Source: Cheilinus undulatus
Lineage: Eukaryota; Chordata; Actinopteri; Labriformes; Labridae
Direction of reading: 5' to 3'
DNA: 64,000 nt
Assembly: GCF_018320785.1 (NCBI RefSeq)
Contig: NC_054884.1
Location: 26,103,667-26,167,666 of the forward strand
The notes under the pieces were generated by a model. It had not been told where the DNA came from. It did no database searches and saw only the letters and a list, made by a program, of their open reading frames with translations. A program made the position numbers and the translations under genes. How positions within the stretch are numbered: position 1 is the stretch's first letter; the number at the start of each line of letters is the position of its first letter. This document shows positions 1-12,404 of this stretch, in pieces.

Positions 1-1292
1 ATATGCCATATTTCACTAAGTGATTACCACCTTATTACTGAGAAATCAGTTGATAATTACACTCATTACTAGAAATATAGGTAATTAGGGCCCAATAAAA
101 AAGTGACACCAAATATTGTGTCAAATAGTCAATGAAGCACTTTTGAAACATGTTTGTTTTCTTTCTGTTTCTTTTGTTTTGCTGCTTTGGTTCTTCCTGA
201 GGTCCAAAATGCCTGATTTTGTCATTAATCAAATATTGGTTGAAAATTTTCAGAAGTTTGGGGCTTAATATTTCATGGATGACTCAACGGTGGGTTCCGA
301 GGTTTAGAGAAGTCAAGAGCCACTGGAGACCAGAATACTTCAAAAGTGAATAATGGGTCACAAAATTCTTCTGTCTCTGTTGCCCTTAAGGAAAGGTATT
401 TAAGAAAACGATTCTCATGATAACTAGATGGACCAGATGGATTGGCCAGATTGCATGTCAATCATCAGGCAGATCCATTTTTCATAGCTTGAAGCTGAGG
501 CTGTTATTCCTGGTTAGAGAGTTGCTGGAACAGTTGGCTTCTTTTGAGAATTAGGTGGTAGCTACAGGCACGGTTTAGTTGAAGTGACTGCAAGCCTGTA
601 AACAATGGCAGCTGGTGAAGATATTAGTATTAATGTAGCTAAAGTGGCATCTTTTTTAAAAAACAGAATTGGAAAAAATTTCTTGTTTAGAGTGACAATA
701 TGCACTGGAGGCTTTTCTTGGTGGAAAAGATGCTTATGCTCTTCTCCCATGAGTTTCATTAATATTGTTTTGTTGCTCTGGTTGGTACATAATGAATGTG
801 ACGGACAGAATATTTATCCAAACACCCTCCAAGTTTTTGTTTTAAAGATCCTGCTCTTCCCATACACCATACATGGGCTGTTGCCCAGATGGATGAGAAC
901 TATATCCTATGCTATGAATATGTGATATCTATCTTGCATGTCAGGTTAAAAAGCTCTGCAAAAGCACCAAAGCATTTTTGTCATTCTCGTGTAGGATGGT
1001 GTTATTGCTCTTCTCCATCTCTGTGAGCCTTAGATACCAAAAAAGGGGTTCTTCCTTTGCAAGACAAACATTCTTGTTAGAACTTTAAACTTTCTGGCTA
1101 GCATAAGACTCTTACTCCTGGCTAGTGTTCAGATTGCAGGGACATCAGAAACTTTATAATTTTCCTCTTTTCAGTCCACTTCACCATAGAGGCTCTGTAG
1201 CTTATGAAGCAGGTGCTTTTATTCAGAAGGTAGGGAGGCTGTTTATATTTGATGCCAAGTCCCTGATGTGATACTCTGTTTTGTCTTTGCAG
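1..1292 (+). other. Probable intron of the LRIT-family gene
   Basis: No exon of the leucine-rich-repeat part of an LRIT protein can be read here, so this is most simply the intron before the last coding exon. The sequence is AT-rich. Positions 440-930 hold a diverged copy of a dispersed repeat also seen at 50205-50540 and 60265-60510. The intron ends with a normal acceptor (polypyrimidine stretch, then ag at 1291-1292). Confidence 0.6.
440..930 (+). repeat. Dispersed repeat family R1, copy 1 (diverged)
   Basis: The segment shares blocks with the reverse complement of 60265-60510 and 50205-50540: a ggattggccagatt block at about 450, then tgcaagcctgtaaacaatgg at 590-609, and the reading MAAGEDISIN at 605-634 that resembles the start of the scrap at the other copies. 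It continues to a cctgctcttcccataca block at 850-866. The family is probably a DNA-transposon or gene-capture repeat. The 106-codon open frame here is not a gene I recognise. Confidence 0.5.
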
Positions 1293-2068
1293 CTACAGAG
1301 ACTCAAGTAGATGAAGAGACGGTCTCCTCCAAGCTTCAGATCCCCTCTCTCCACCTTGCAGACAGAGGATTCTACACCTGTGTGGCCAACAATTTCATCG
1401 GAAACTCCTCCATCAGCATCCTGGTCAACATCAGCTCCCTGAACTCCACCTTTCCTCTCCCTCCACCTGTCCCCATATTGTCGTCTGATGACAACGCCTA
1501 CATCGACATTCGAATCGCCAAGCAGACAGTCTACGGTATCACCTTGGAGTGGCACGCAGTCACAGACAACCCAGCAGAAACATGGTACACCATCCACTTT
1601 GGCAAATATGATTCACCCAAAAAGGAGATGATCTACATCGGCCCCGGCATCAACAGCTACTCCGTTAACGACCTGCTTCCTGTCACCAAATATGAGGTGT
1701 GCGTGAGTCTGAAGAACCATCCACCGAGGGAGGGACAGTGCATTGTGTTCGTGACAGGAAATGACATCAGTGAGATGGAGCAAAGAGAGAGACTCATCCA
1801 CATCATTGTCATCGTGTGTGCCATGGTCCTAGCTGTGCCGGCTGGTATGTACGCCTGCACCACGGAGGCCCGGTTCAACTGTGTGGAGCGCTGTGTGAAT
1901 CTGTGGAAAAAACACAGGCCACGGGCAGAGAGGGAGAGCCAGTCAGGGACAGAGAGGCAGGGAACCTTCGACAGTCTGCAGGCGACCAGTGATGAAGTCC
2001 TGTGCAGAGAGGCTGAAAAGCCGAAAAGGAAACGGGAGAAAGGAGGAAGTGCAGCGTATATGTACTAG
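1293..2068 (+). CDS. lrit2: LRIT-family protein, last coding exon (Ig end, FN3, TM, cytoplasmic tail); partial
   Basis: This is the 3' coding exon of a leucine-rich-repeat, immunoglobulin and transmembrane protein of photoreceptors. It opens after an acceptor at 1291-1292 in phase 1 and runs 258 codons to TAG at 2066-2068. It encodes the end of an I-set Ig domain ([11 protein letters not shown], with the typical Y-x-C), a Ser/Pro linker, an FN3 domain (about residues 65-150 of the exon), one hydrophobic helix ([18 protein letters not shown]) and a Cys- then Lys/Arg-rich tail ending AYMY. The LRR exons lie outside the window. Choice of lrit2 over lrit1 or lrit3 rests on position: it lies tail-to-tail with cdhr1, as LRIT2 does in mammals. 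The family call is firm, the paralogue call is inferred. Confidence 0.8.
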
Positions 2069-2787
2069 CATCATAATTTGGATAAATACATGTATAATTT
2101 TTTTATTTGAGCAAAAATTTAAGTTAAAGCATAGCCCTGGTCTGCACTTCTGGGGTGTTTTCTTTAGAGTTAAATCTCCTGTGAGGAACGTGTCTAAGGC
2201 CGGTTATACATAGGACAGATTTAAGGAGGAATTCAGATGCCTTTTTCTACGATGAGGCATGTGGCAATATATAAATATAAGTAAATATATAAATATGAGT
2301 ATACAGGGATTGAGCCCTCCTGATCTGGAATTTGATACTTATGATTGCAGATCAAGATGCCTCAGAAGGAAAACTCACCGTGGGGCAGTGGGAGCAAGCA
2401 GGCCGCATAATGTTGTCCAAATTTGGCCTACTTTTACAGCTCACCAAAGAAAAAAATTAGCAATTAGCAGATGCCCACTCTTGCAGACAGTTACTGTGAG
2501 ACGCTCTCTCTGTCAGAATGGAAGTGCTGTAATTTGCCATTTCAACATATTTTCAGTTGTAGGTTTTTCTCCCGCACCCCCAACGGGATAAGTGATATAG
2601 AAAATGGAAGGATGGGTTGTGTTCTCTCATACATTCAATTCTCCTCATAAACAAATTTTTGCAGGTCGATTATTATAACCCGGAGGTAAATTATGTATAG
2701 ACCCATGTTGGAAGTAGATATGAGAAAGGAGACTCGTTTTAACTTTGCAAGCTTTAGCTAAAGCTAAGACAGCTATGCTAGCTACAT
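2069..2787. other. 3' flank of the LRIT gene; GCTA-rich repeat before the Tc1 element
   Basis: No further coding signal. The first part is presumably the LRIT 3' untranslated region, although no clear polyadenylation site stands out. From about 2740 the sequence becomes rich in gcta/agct motifs, part of a repeat interrupted by the Tc1 element and also found around 25886-26435. Confidence 0.5.
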
Positions 2788-4250
<1,463 letters not shown>

Positions 4251-5460
4251 GTTAATGTTACTTCATAAGCCAATGTAGCTAAGTCGGCTTTAGTAAAGTT
4301 AGCTTCAATGAAAATAGCCAAAGCTAACATTACTATGAGGGTAACGTTATGTTTTCATGGAGAACAAGCTTTATTCCTGTAAGCAGACTGTTTACTTGGC
4401 TTTATTAAAAGTTTTGTTCTCAGTTTTTACAAGCCGGGTTTTTGACGTTTAACTTTTGGTATCACAACCCTTACCTTAACCTAACTGAATATTTAGCGTG
4501 TATTTCTATTCTGACAGAAGGATCTGTATTTAAGGGAAGACTCTGACATGAACCTAACCTCAGAAAAAAGGAACTTGTTATGGATCGATAAAGAATTGCT
4601 TGATAATGAAAGGTGCAGATGACTTTTGATTTGTCCACTGAGTAGTCTGTGAGGATTTTTGTTAAAGTAAAATGAGACATTAAGGAGCTGGATCTGCACT
4701 GTAAAATGAACCCCAGCTGGCAAAGACAGGAGCTGGACTATGAAAAATCTACAACAAAGTAGCATGTAGCTAACAGCGAGCCACATTTAGCTTGTTTACT
4801 CTAAAGTTGCGTTTGACGATGTGAGGTCTGCAGCTGGTTGTTGGTGAATGAATCTGTTAGGGTGTGGTGTGCTGTATTAGTCATCTAGTTCAACACCACT
4901 CACTTTAAGAACAAAAAATTTAATATGTCATTATTGTATTATTGTGGGGTCTCTCACATTTCCAGAATCAGTTAAGAAGTTAAGATTTTAATAATCTTTT
5001 AGTATGTGCCCGGCTTTAGAGTGTTCTGAGTCCCAAAAAAAAAAAAAAAAAAAAACCCTGTCCTGTGCAGTCAAATATTTCACTACAGTAATTATAAATG
5101 TAAACAAAGTCTGTTTCTGTTCTGTGCATCGCCTGGTCTGACACATACCCTCCAGCAGCAGTTAGAGACATTTAAAATGACAACAAGGAACACATGGTCG
5201 TGTTTGCTTTTGTAGGTTTAAATGAGACACTAAAATTTTTTACAGCATGTTTAAAAATTCTTAAAAGGAGCTTTTGATTCTAGTGTTAAATATTTAACTG
5301 TTTTAACAATGCAGTTTTTACAAAACTAAAATCTGTTGGAAGGGTTTAATCAGAAACATTCTACTCTTTGGTCCATGCTTTTTTGGTGCTTCAACCATCA
5401 TACATTTTTAAAGTTTGGTTCACTGCAAAAACAAAGTAAGGACCTATGTAATTGGCTGTC
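4251..5460. repeat. GCTA-rich dispersed repeat (right half) and unassigned sequence
   Basis: Positions 4251-4540 match, in reverse complement, 25886-26110: shared blocks include cagtctgcttacag, ccatgaaaac and a ggtaagggtt block in the same order. This is an unnamed interspersed family. A poly(A) run is at 5035-5055. Nothing else is recognised up to 5460. Confidence 0.5.
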
Positions 5461-5461
5461 A

Positions 5462-5507
<46 letters not shown>

Positions 5508-5516
5508 ATTATTATT
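5462..5516 (+). repeat. (ATT)n microsatellite
   Basis: A run of about 18 ATT units, slightly interrupted near its end. It abuts a dispersed repeat beginning with a cctccgccaagg block at 5519, an arrangement often seen when that family inserts in ATT-rich targets. Confidence 0.9.
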
Positions 5517-6245
5517 ACCTCCGCCAAGGAGTTTATGTGATTGGGTGGGTTTGTTAGTTGGCTAGCAACATAACTCAAAAAGTTGAGGATTGATTTTGAT
5601 GAAATTTTCAGGAAATGTCACAAATGGCTTAAGGAAGAACTGATTAGATTTTGGGGGTGAGCCGGATCACTGTCTGGATTCAGGAATTTTTGGAAGAATT
5701 CTGTACTATTGGGAGATAGGGCTGATGGCAGAGGTCTGCGCTGTTACCACTTTGCACCAGGAGATTGTGGACATGAGTAACTTCAATCCCAGCAGCATTT
5801 TGGGTGTGTTTCTATTCAAAGTTTGGAGTTTATAGAGACTGAAAGATGCACGCCCGGTTGAGGAGATGAGTCGGAGCGTAACAGAGAGAAGACAGTGAAT
5901 TGTAGCGAGAATAATCAGAATGCTGGGAGGAATAGAGGAATATTCACCCTCTGCCATGACTTCCAGTTGTCCAGTGAGACCATGGGTGAGACTGTCAGTG
6001 CATCTGTTGGCACCAGCAGGCAATGCTTCCACCATGACAGTCCACCCATAGCGAAGCCAATGCTTTGCCTCACTGTGTTTCCACCCCAACGGGGTGGGAG
6101 TAATTGGCAAATACCATGGCGTAGGGAAGATGGGAATGGATCTAGGAATTTTTTTAAGGATTCTTCACTATTGGGAGATAGGGCCAATGGCTGAGGTCTG
6201 CGCTCTCCGAGTGCTTTTCTAGTTATTATTATTATTATTATTATT
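5517..6245 (+). repeat. Dispersed cctccgccaagg-type repeat, with internal duplication
   Basis: The left part reads cctccgccaagg, then taactcaaaaagttgagg and a gaaattttcaggaaat block, a family I recall as widespread in fish. Its 3' block (ggaattttt, ttgggagatagggc, gaggtctgcgct) occurs twice, at about 5685-5742 and 6145-6206, the second followed by ctccgagtgcttttctag and another ATT run (6226-6245). Between the two blocks is about 400 bp of unrelated sequence with no recognised product. Either two tandem partial copies or one copy with an insertion would fit. Confidence 0.6.
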
Positions 6246-6373
6246 GTTAATAATTTCAAACTTCTCTAAGGAAGTTATCACAATTTTTAAAAGGAGTGAA
6301 AAAACATTTTTTCATTTCCTAGTATGGCCATTAAAGTCTTTTAAAGGCAAGTTTTGTAAAATATTGTCTTTTG

Positions 6374-6853
6374 CAGGGGTGTCCAAACTATGGCCTGGGG
6401 ACCAGTTACGGCCTGGGTTCCATTTGATTGGCCCGCGGAAAATTCTTTAAGTCAAATGAAACATGAAAATTGTGCTTGACTGTATTGTACTTGGTAGCAA
6501 TGCTACCATGTAATCACGTAAACAAACATTTTGACAAATAATTGTTGCTTTGTTTCTTTTTCATGACTAAATTGAGGCAACACTGTCAATGGTAAATATA
6601 TTTGCAACCAAAATAACAACAATAGCTTGACTTCTAACACCCTGATGGATTACAGCAGTAAATTGCAGTACCAGTGTAGTTCCAGGGGCAGAGGAAGGGG
6701 TAGCCAGGGCTGACCAGGGCCCCACCATTCCATATAATGATTGCCTTTTCAGCCATTAACTAGTAATTTAAGCATACCCGGTCACTAAGCATATAACCTT
6801 ATCCTTATATATTTGTGTATGTGGTCCTGAGTGGAAAAGTTTGGACACCCCTG
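6374..6853. mobile_element. Non-autonomous hAT-like element (480 bp)
   Basis: The ends are perfect inverted repeats: caggggtgtccaaact at 6374-6389 and agtttggacacccctg at 6838-6853, the terminal sequence typical of the hAT-Charlie group. Flanking 8-mers gtcttttg and atctatcg agree at 5 of 8 positions, consistent with a decayed target duplication. No transposase is encoded. Confidence 0.85.
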
Positions 6854-8180
6854 ATCTATCGGCTTTCCAAAGATGGAAAGTCTATTTTTGTTTACAGGAT
6901 ATAATTTGTGTTCTGTTTTATTGTATTTTGTATCAAACCTAAGACGCACAAACTGGAGCTCTTTTGAACATGAAGTCAATCAGTGACAAAACACCAGATG
7001 CTTCCACTTTAAAGTGTTGATTTGACTTTCTTTATTGTAAGAAGAATTTATTTTTATAATGACATTGTAAGTGATCATTTATGTTTATATGTACAGAAAC
7101 ATTTGGGGTCATTTTTCATAAAAAGGTTTTGATACTGGAGGCAAAAACAGACGATCCAAAACTGAAAGTGTAAATATGGGTCAGTATTTCTTTGTACGTT
7201 CTGTAGATTCATTGTTTACGCTCCTGTAATTTAGTGAAAATTCATGGTTCAAAAGAATTTTATCCACTTTATGTTGGAAAATGTGTTGCTTTTTTAAACA
7301 ATTCTTTCCTTTCTACTGACACGGCTCTCCTGTATTTGAATGCACTGCTGTGCTGTATGATTTGGATTAAATGGACGTCAAAGACAAATGCTGAGACATA
7401 CTCTGATTTTTTTTTTTTTTTTTTTTTTAGCACAATCACACAGAGGATTTGTTACATAAGCAGTTTTCCCCAGCATTTATACATACACCCTTAAGCAGAT
7501 TAAAGTGATTTTCCATCTGAATCCTAGTCAGGAGGACATGATATTTCCATTTAATGACAGCTTTCACTCCGTCTGTGCTTTATTCATACAAGACACACCA
7601 TATTTATACTATTTATACTATTTTTTACACATAAATGACAATATTGAAGTCATTATCTATTAAAACCACATTTAAAACACTTAAACATGTTTTTAAACAT
7701 CATTTACAAGATTTGTGTTTCTTCAGCACACATACATTGAAGAATCACTGCATTATTTACACAAGTTATGGTGGTTGTTATGAAGCTATGGAATTAACGC
7801 AGATGAATGCAAAGTATTCTGGGAAATGTAGTGCAGAAGTTATAAATTAACACAAATCACAAGTGTTTGAGTACAAAATCCTCAGTTAACATAGCAACAC
7901 AAGGTCTAAATGAAAATGATGCTTATTTACAAATCCTAAATCCATGAATGAGTGAGTTTCCTTAACATTTTTGCTACTTGCAGCAGATCTAAGTGGACGT
8001 AGATCCATCCATCTTAAATTCGGCACTCTTGCTGACTTTAGGCTTTCAGATTGTCCATCAGGGATTTTCTTGTGAACACTACTTTTCAATAACGTTTAAG
8101 GGATTTTTTTCAAAATTTGAAATGTCCATCCTGACTGAACGATGGACTGTATATACTTTGAAGGTCAAAGTTTAAGAAGT
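6854..8180. other. Intergenic sequence, no gene seen
   Basis: AT-rich sequence with a poly(T) run at 7407-7428. Short open frames here have no recognisable domain or splice context. Confidence 0.5.
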
Positions 8181-8895
8181 GAGGAGACCAGTTGCTGGAG
8201 TTTTGGAGGAGGAATGTGGGAGGGATGGATTCTACAGTCCTGGATCTTCTTCACAGAACAATTTTCTATTGCCTGCCTCAATCCATTTTAAATGAGCTTT
8301 GGCTCAGAGGAGGCTGCTGTGTTCACATCTAGCTTCTTCTTTGCATTGTGCAGCTTTAATTTGCATTCGAGGGTGGCACAGTGAACTGTGTTGACAGACA
8401 GTGATTTGTGGACGTGTTCCTGGGCCCATGCAGTGATTCCCAGTGTTTTTATTGCAGTACTGCTTGAAGGCCTGAAGATCATTCAGTACTGACCTTCAGT
8501 CTTGTCCCTTGATTTCTCCAGATTCTCTGAATATTTTGATGATATTATGAACCATAGATGGTGGGAAACTTAAAGCCTTCGCAATTTTACATTGAGGAAT
8601 GTTTTCCTGATATTAATTAAAAATTTGAGACACAGTTTTCCTCAGATTGGTGAACCTCTGGCCTTCTTTACTTCAGGGATTACTTACTTTCCAGCCTTTT
8701 GCCGCCCCATCCTTACTGTTTTTAGACTTGTTACCATCAAATTCAAAATTAGGTCATATTTTTCATATAACGGTTGAATGTCTCAGTTTTAACATCTGAT
8801 ATATATTTTTTATTTTGTATTGTGAATAAAATATGGGTTTGTACGATTTGAAAATCAATGCATGATTTACCCCCAGACTTTTTGGAATTGGATAT
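8180..8895 (-). mobile_element. Tc1-like element remnant (second family), 5' part of transposase
   Basis: Read on the minus strand, the segment resembles the start of a Tc1-like element common in fish: a terminal block near 8895 (ccaattccaaaaagtc), untranslated sequence, then fragments such as SVNTVHCATLECKLKLHNAKKK followed in another frame by AKAHLKWIEAGNRKLF, which correspond to the DNA-binding part and the stretch before the first catalytic Asp. Frameshifts separate the pieces and the catalytic half is missing or unrecognisable. It differs from the element at 2788-4250. Confidence 0.6.
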
Positions 8896-8982
8896 CAAAG
8901 ACTGTGGTCAGGACCTGCCCTCTTTATAAAGTGTCTTGAAAAAACTTTGGTTGGTGCCATACAAATAAAGATTGATTGATTA
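8896..8982 (+). repeat. LINE 3'-tail-type repeat, copy 1
   Basis: The segment reads ggacctgccctctttataaa, gtgtcttgaaaaaac, ggtgccatacaaataaag and ends in gattgattgatt. This is the 3' end shared by many fish LINE/SINE copies. Two other copies are at 18760-18838 and, split by a hAT element, around 29600-30175. Confidence 0.7.
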
Positions 8983-11101
8983 ATCTCAAGAAAGGGGAGG
9001 TCAGCTTTGTTATCAGTTGATAATGACAAATAAAAGATGAGATCACAAGAAAACCACCTAAATTGACTTGTTGTCATGGAGATATGGAGTAAAATAAAAT
9101 GTGCAGATGCATGTCCTTTCCAAATATTTATTCAAAATGAGGACAATACAAAGACGGTACAAATATCAAAGGACCAGGCAAGTGTAATCGATTACTCAGA
9201 TATGATTTAAGATCTTTATAAGTTATACGATTTATATTACAGCAATGAAATAACTGATTTTATTTTCCTATTTGAAGGCATGAAAGTGTAACGCATGGAC
9301 TCTAATGTTCAACACAGACTCTTTATCTATAGACAGAGCAGGTTATACATACTTATGTACATACATGATGATCTGTGCTTCAAAACTGGAGCATAAGACT
9401 AAATCTTACCCACAACATCCCACAAGTGTACTTATATGACTGTATCTCTTCTAATCCTATGTACTGCTGCAAGATACACTGTCATATATGTACAGTCAAA
9501 ATGATAATAAATGATTCCATACTGTACATTTAAAATGACCCATGTTATGTACAGAAAAGCTCTTCTCTAAACACTTAATAAATCTATTTTTATCCTGCTT
9601 TTACCTTTAAGACCTAAAGTGGCACATCATACAAAAGAGCAACTGGTCAGCTTTCAAGCGGCTGATGTAACACGTAAAAATATTCACAATCAGGTCCTTA
9701 AGCACTTTTCAAAGAAGCGGTTTGTTTTTTCATCACCGTGTCATTCAGCTGCATGCTCCACTCAGAGTTCTGTGTCCATAACAATACAGGAATGTGATAT
9801 TTACACTTTCAGGAGGTTATGTAATTCACGTCTATGCTCTAAGTCTTAGTAATCCTCTCCTCAGGAAAGTAACAGTGTGGCTTCCTACTGTTAAGATGAT
9901 GTAATCTTCCTCAAGATGGCAGTGTAGTGATTTATCTCTGACTGAGAAGCTCACTCTCATTTTTTTACACAGCGGAGGAAGCAGTGAGGCCTGCCTCTGA
10001 CACCTGGCTTAAGACATATAAGTATTGGACTTTTCCATGTTTAACTAGGGATGTAAGGAAACACACAACACATAAGAAACAGCATCACAATAGTTTGCTA
10101 GATGCCTTGATTGTTTTCACATCTGACAGTAAACATGGTATGAGTGTTCTACCTAAAAATAACACATTTTCATATTTTTCTTTACAGTTTTTTTTAATGT
10201 CTGGCTTGTATTGTTGTTTAGTGTAACAAAGCACTTTTCCACGATAAAAATGGATACTAATAGGGCTTCTGCTTCAGGCAGTGGTGTCAAAAAGAGAAGC
10301 CAAATTTGAAATGTCCATTTTTGTACTCATTCTACTGATATTGTGAGCTATCCTTACATCTCTATATCTAAGGGATGTTTTCACACCTGTAGTTTGCTTG
10401 CTCATAGGCCGATTGTTGCATTGTTGCATAGGTGGTTTTATCACAAAGCAAAGCTATCAAATTGCCTCTATAAGGAGGAGGGTAGTTCTCTTTTTAAATG
10501 GCACCTCTACTGATTAACTCTGATGAAGATGCATTGAAAATGTTAGTCCTTCACACCTTATTAAATTGCAAAAAGAGACTTGTGTGCTCCAGCTTCTTTG
10601 AATTGCCTATAGTTGGCAGATCTTTGAATTATCTTTTAAACATCTTTGGTCCTTTCCTGAGAGCAGCTGCCTCCATATGTAGAGGGGCTGAAGCACAAAA
10701 GGCTCTTGTTTTGAGGTGAAACCGTCATTAAGAGTGTGTCAGATCTGAGGTCTGAGATCGAAAATTACTGTCTGTAATTAATACGTTTATTTTGAATGCA
10801 TAAGTGGCCGAGAGCAAATCAAAAAATAGCATCAAAAAGTCCCTCAAGAGGACCTTTGGCCCCATCTGCAAGGTCTAAGCCCCCTTAATAAGGGTCTTCA
10901 TGGCAAAAAAATTCTAATTAAATAGCCATACTGACGTTCAGAAATACTGAAACAAGCATAAGTGGATTGCCATGTGGTAAAACTGATGGTTCGAGGCAGA
11001 AGACCAAATATTACCGACTGACTGCAAATCCACTTGTAAAATGGACAGAAAGCTAGAAAGATTGTTGATTGTTCTACACATCAGTTTTTATATGGTTTGC
11101 A
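8983..11101. other. Intergenic sequence between the lrit and cdhr1 3' ends
   Basis: No coding exon with splice context is visible. A minus-strand AATAAA (tttatt at 9126-9131) and others could serve longer cdhr1 3' ends. The rest is AT-rich, probably old repeat debris. Confidence 0.45.
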
Positions 11102-11107
11102 TTTATT
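11102..11107 (-). terminator. Candidate cdhr1 polyadenylation signal
   Basis: AATAAA on the minus strand, about 770 nt past the cdhr1 stop codon. It is the first canonical hexamer noticed downstream of the stop; its use is inferred. Confidence 0.35.
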
Positions 11108-11873
11108 ATTGCAGGAAAACAATATAATTTCAAAATGAAGCGTAAATGTTGATAAGAAGTATGTTGATGTACCGGGATGACCAAAGGTGCCAAGAAAGTT
11201 CAGAAGAAAGTGCATGTTAATCCTTCTGAACCATGACCTGCTCATCCACTGAACTGGTTTCAGAAGAGCCATCAGGCCTGCCTGTGCTCTTAAACACAAG
11301 TCCAACAATGATGAAGGAATACAGCCCATCATGGCTTTTAAATGAAGATACTGGCTCAGGAAGTTTATGGTAGGTTTAAAAAGGGGAATGTTTTCTGAAG
11401 TGTGGTTGGATCGAGGTCAGTCTATAGATGGACCACTCTAGAGTCTCAAAAAAGCGTAACGAGACCCGTTTTGTAAGCAGTCACAGCAGGGTCATGTGAT
11501 CCACACCAGGGTTTCGACTGGCAACTTTCACATCAACGAGAAAGAATCGCAATAACAGAACCAACAAACAAGTGTGAAAACACTCTTAGAGGTTTCAGTC
11601 TTTTTGAAAATAGTAAATATTCTCATCCCTCCCTCCTCTTTAAAATTCTAATTGTATGTCTTTATATCAATTAAATCAATTCTAAATTGCAGTTAGAACA
11701 TGGAAACTAATGGAAAAGTCCAATAAAAGAGCTGTAAATATCTGTAAGCCTTCCATTATAACACAAAGACTCTTACTGACAGTTTCACAGGCTTACTCCT
11801 CAGCATCACATGAACTTCAAGTGACAGTTTGTAGAGTAATCAGTAAAGATCAAATGATGTCAGTGTAAAAAAG

Positions 11874-12404
11874 TTAACAATAACCTTTGTTACTCTCATG
11901 AATTTTCTGCTCCAGCCTCATTTTCAGCTCCGACACCAAAGCAGAGCTCACGTTTCCCTCTTTGCGGCGAGTGGGTTTCATTTTCTTGGACCCTTTGGAG
12001 GCCAAGGCGCCAGATATGGTCGGCACTGCCCGGGGTCTGTCACTGGGGCGAGTGTTTGATGGAGGTGGAGGAGGCAGAGAGGGAGCGCTTGGAGGCGGAG
12101 GCCTCTTTGTGGGGCTGCTGGAGCTGCTCTCTACATCACTGATGAGGAATTTCTCTGCAGGGTTGTTGAATCTGATAACGGGCATGGTGAAGGTCCAGGG
12201 CTGAGGTTTCCTGGGTCGCCTCTTGATGATGCGCCGCACTGGCATGATCCTGTTGGACTTTGAGTTGCGCATGTATAAAGCCGTAGAGATCAACACGGTC
12301 ACCCCTACCATTAAGCTAATAACAGCAATAACCATGCCTAGAGCTTTCAAAGGATTGTCCCTACTTTTCATTAAAAAGGCCGCCATAGGCCCCTTGAGAG
12401 GAGT
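11874..12404 (-). CDS. cdhr1: cdhr1 exon 17 (canonical last exon: TM and long cytoplasmic tail)
   Basis: The phase-0 acceptor (ttttacag) is at 12405-12412. It encodes residues 683-858: juxtamembrane [10 protein letters not shown], a TM helix around [20 protein letters not shown], a basic stretch (KRRPRKPQ), a Ser run, two Pro-rich blocks ([15 protein letters not shown]) and a conserved end ELKMRLEQK. The stop TAA is at 11874-11876. The tail is the part known in mammals to vary most. Confidence 0.96.
   Translation of the reverse strand, partial: TPLKGPMAAFLMKSRDNPLKALGMVIAVISLMVGVTVLISTALYMRNSKSNRIMPVRRIIKRRPRKPQPWTFTMPVIRFNNPAEKFLISDVESSSSSPTKRPPPPSAPSLPPPPPSNTRPSDRPRAVPTISGALASKGSKKMKPTRRKEGNVSSALVSELKMRLEQKIHESNKGYC

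Noticed and set aside
605-925. 106-codon plus-strand open frame as a gene
   Set aside because: It lies in a diverged repeat copy, has no splice or domain context and no family match.
5706-6259. Overlapping minus-strand frames of 134 and 114 codons
   Set aside because: Both run through the dispersed repeat and ATT microsatellite. No conserved domain recognised.
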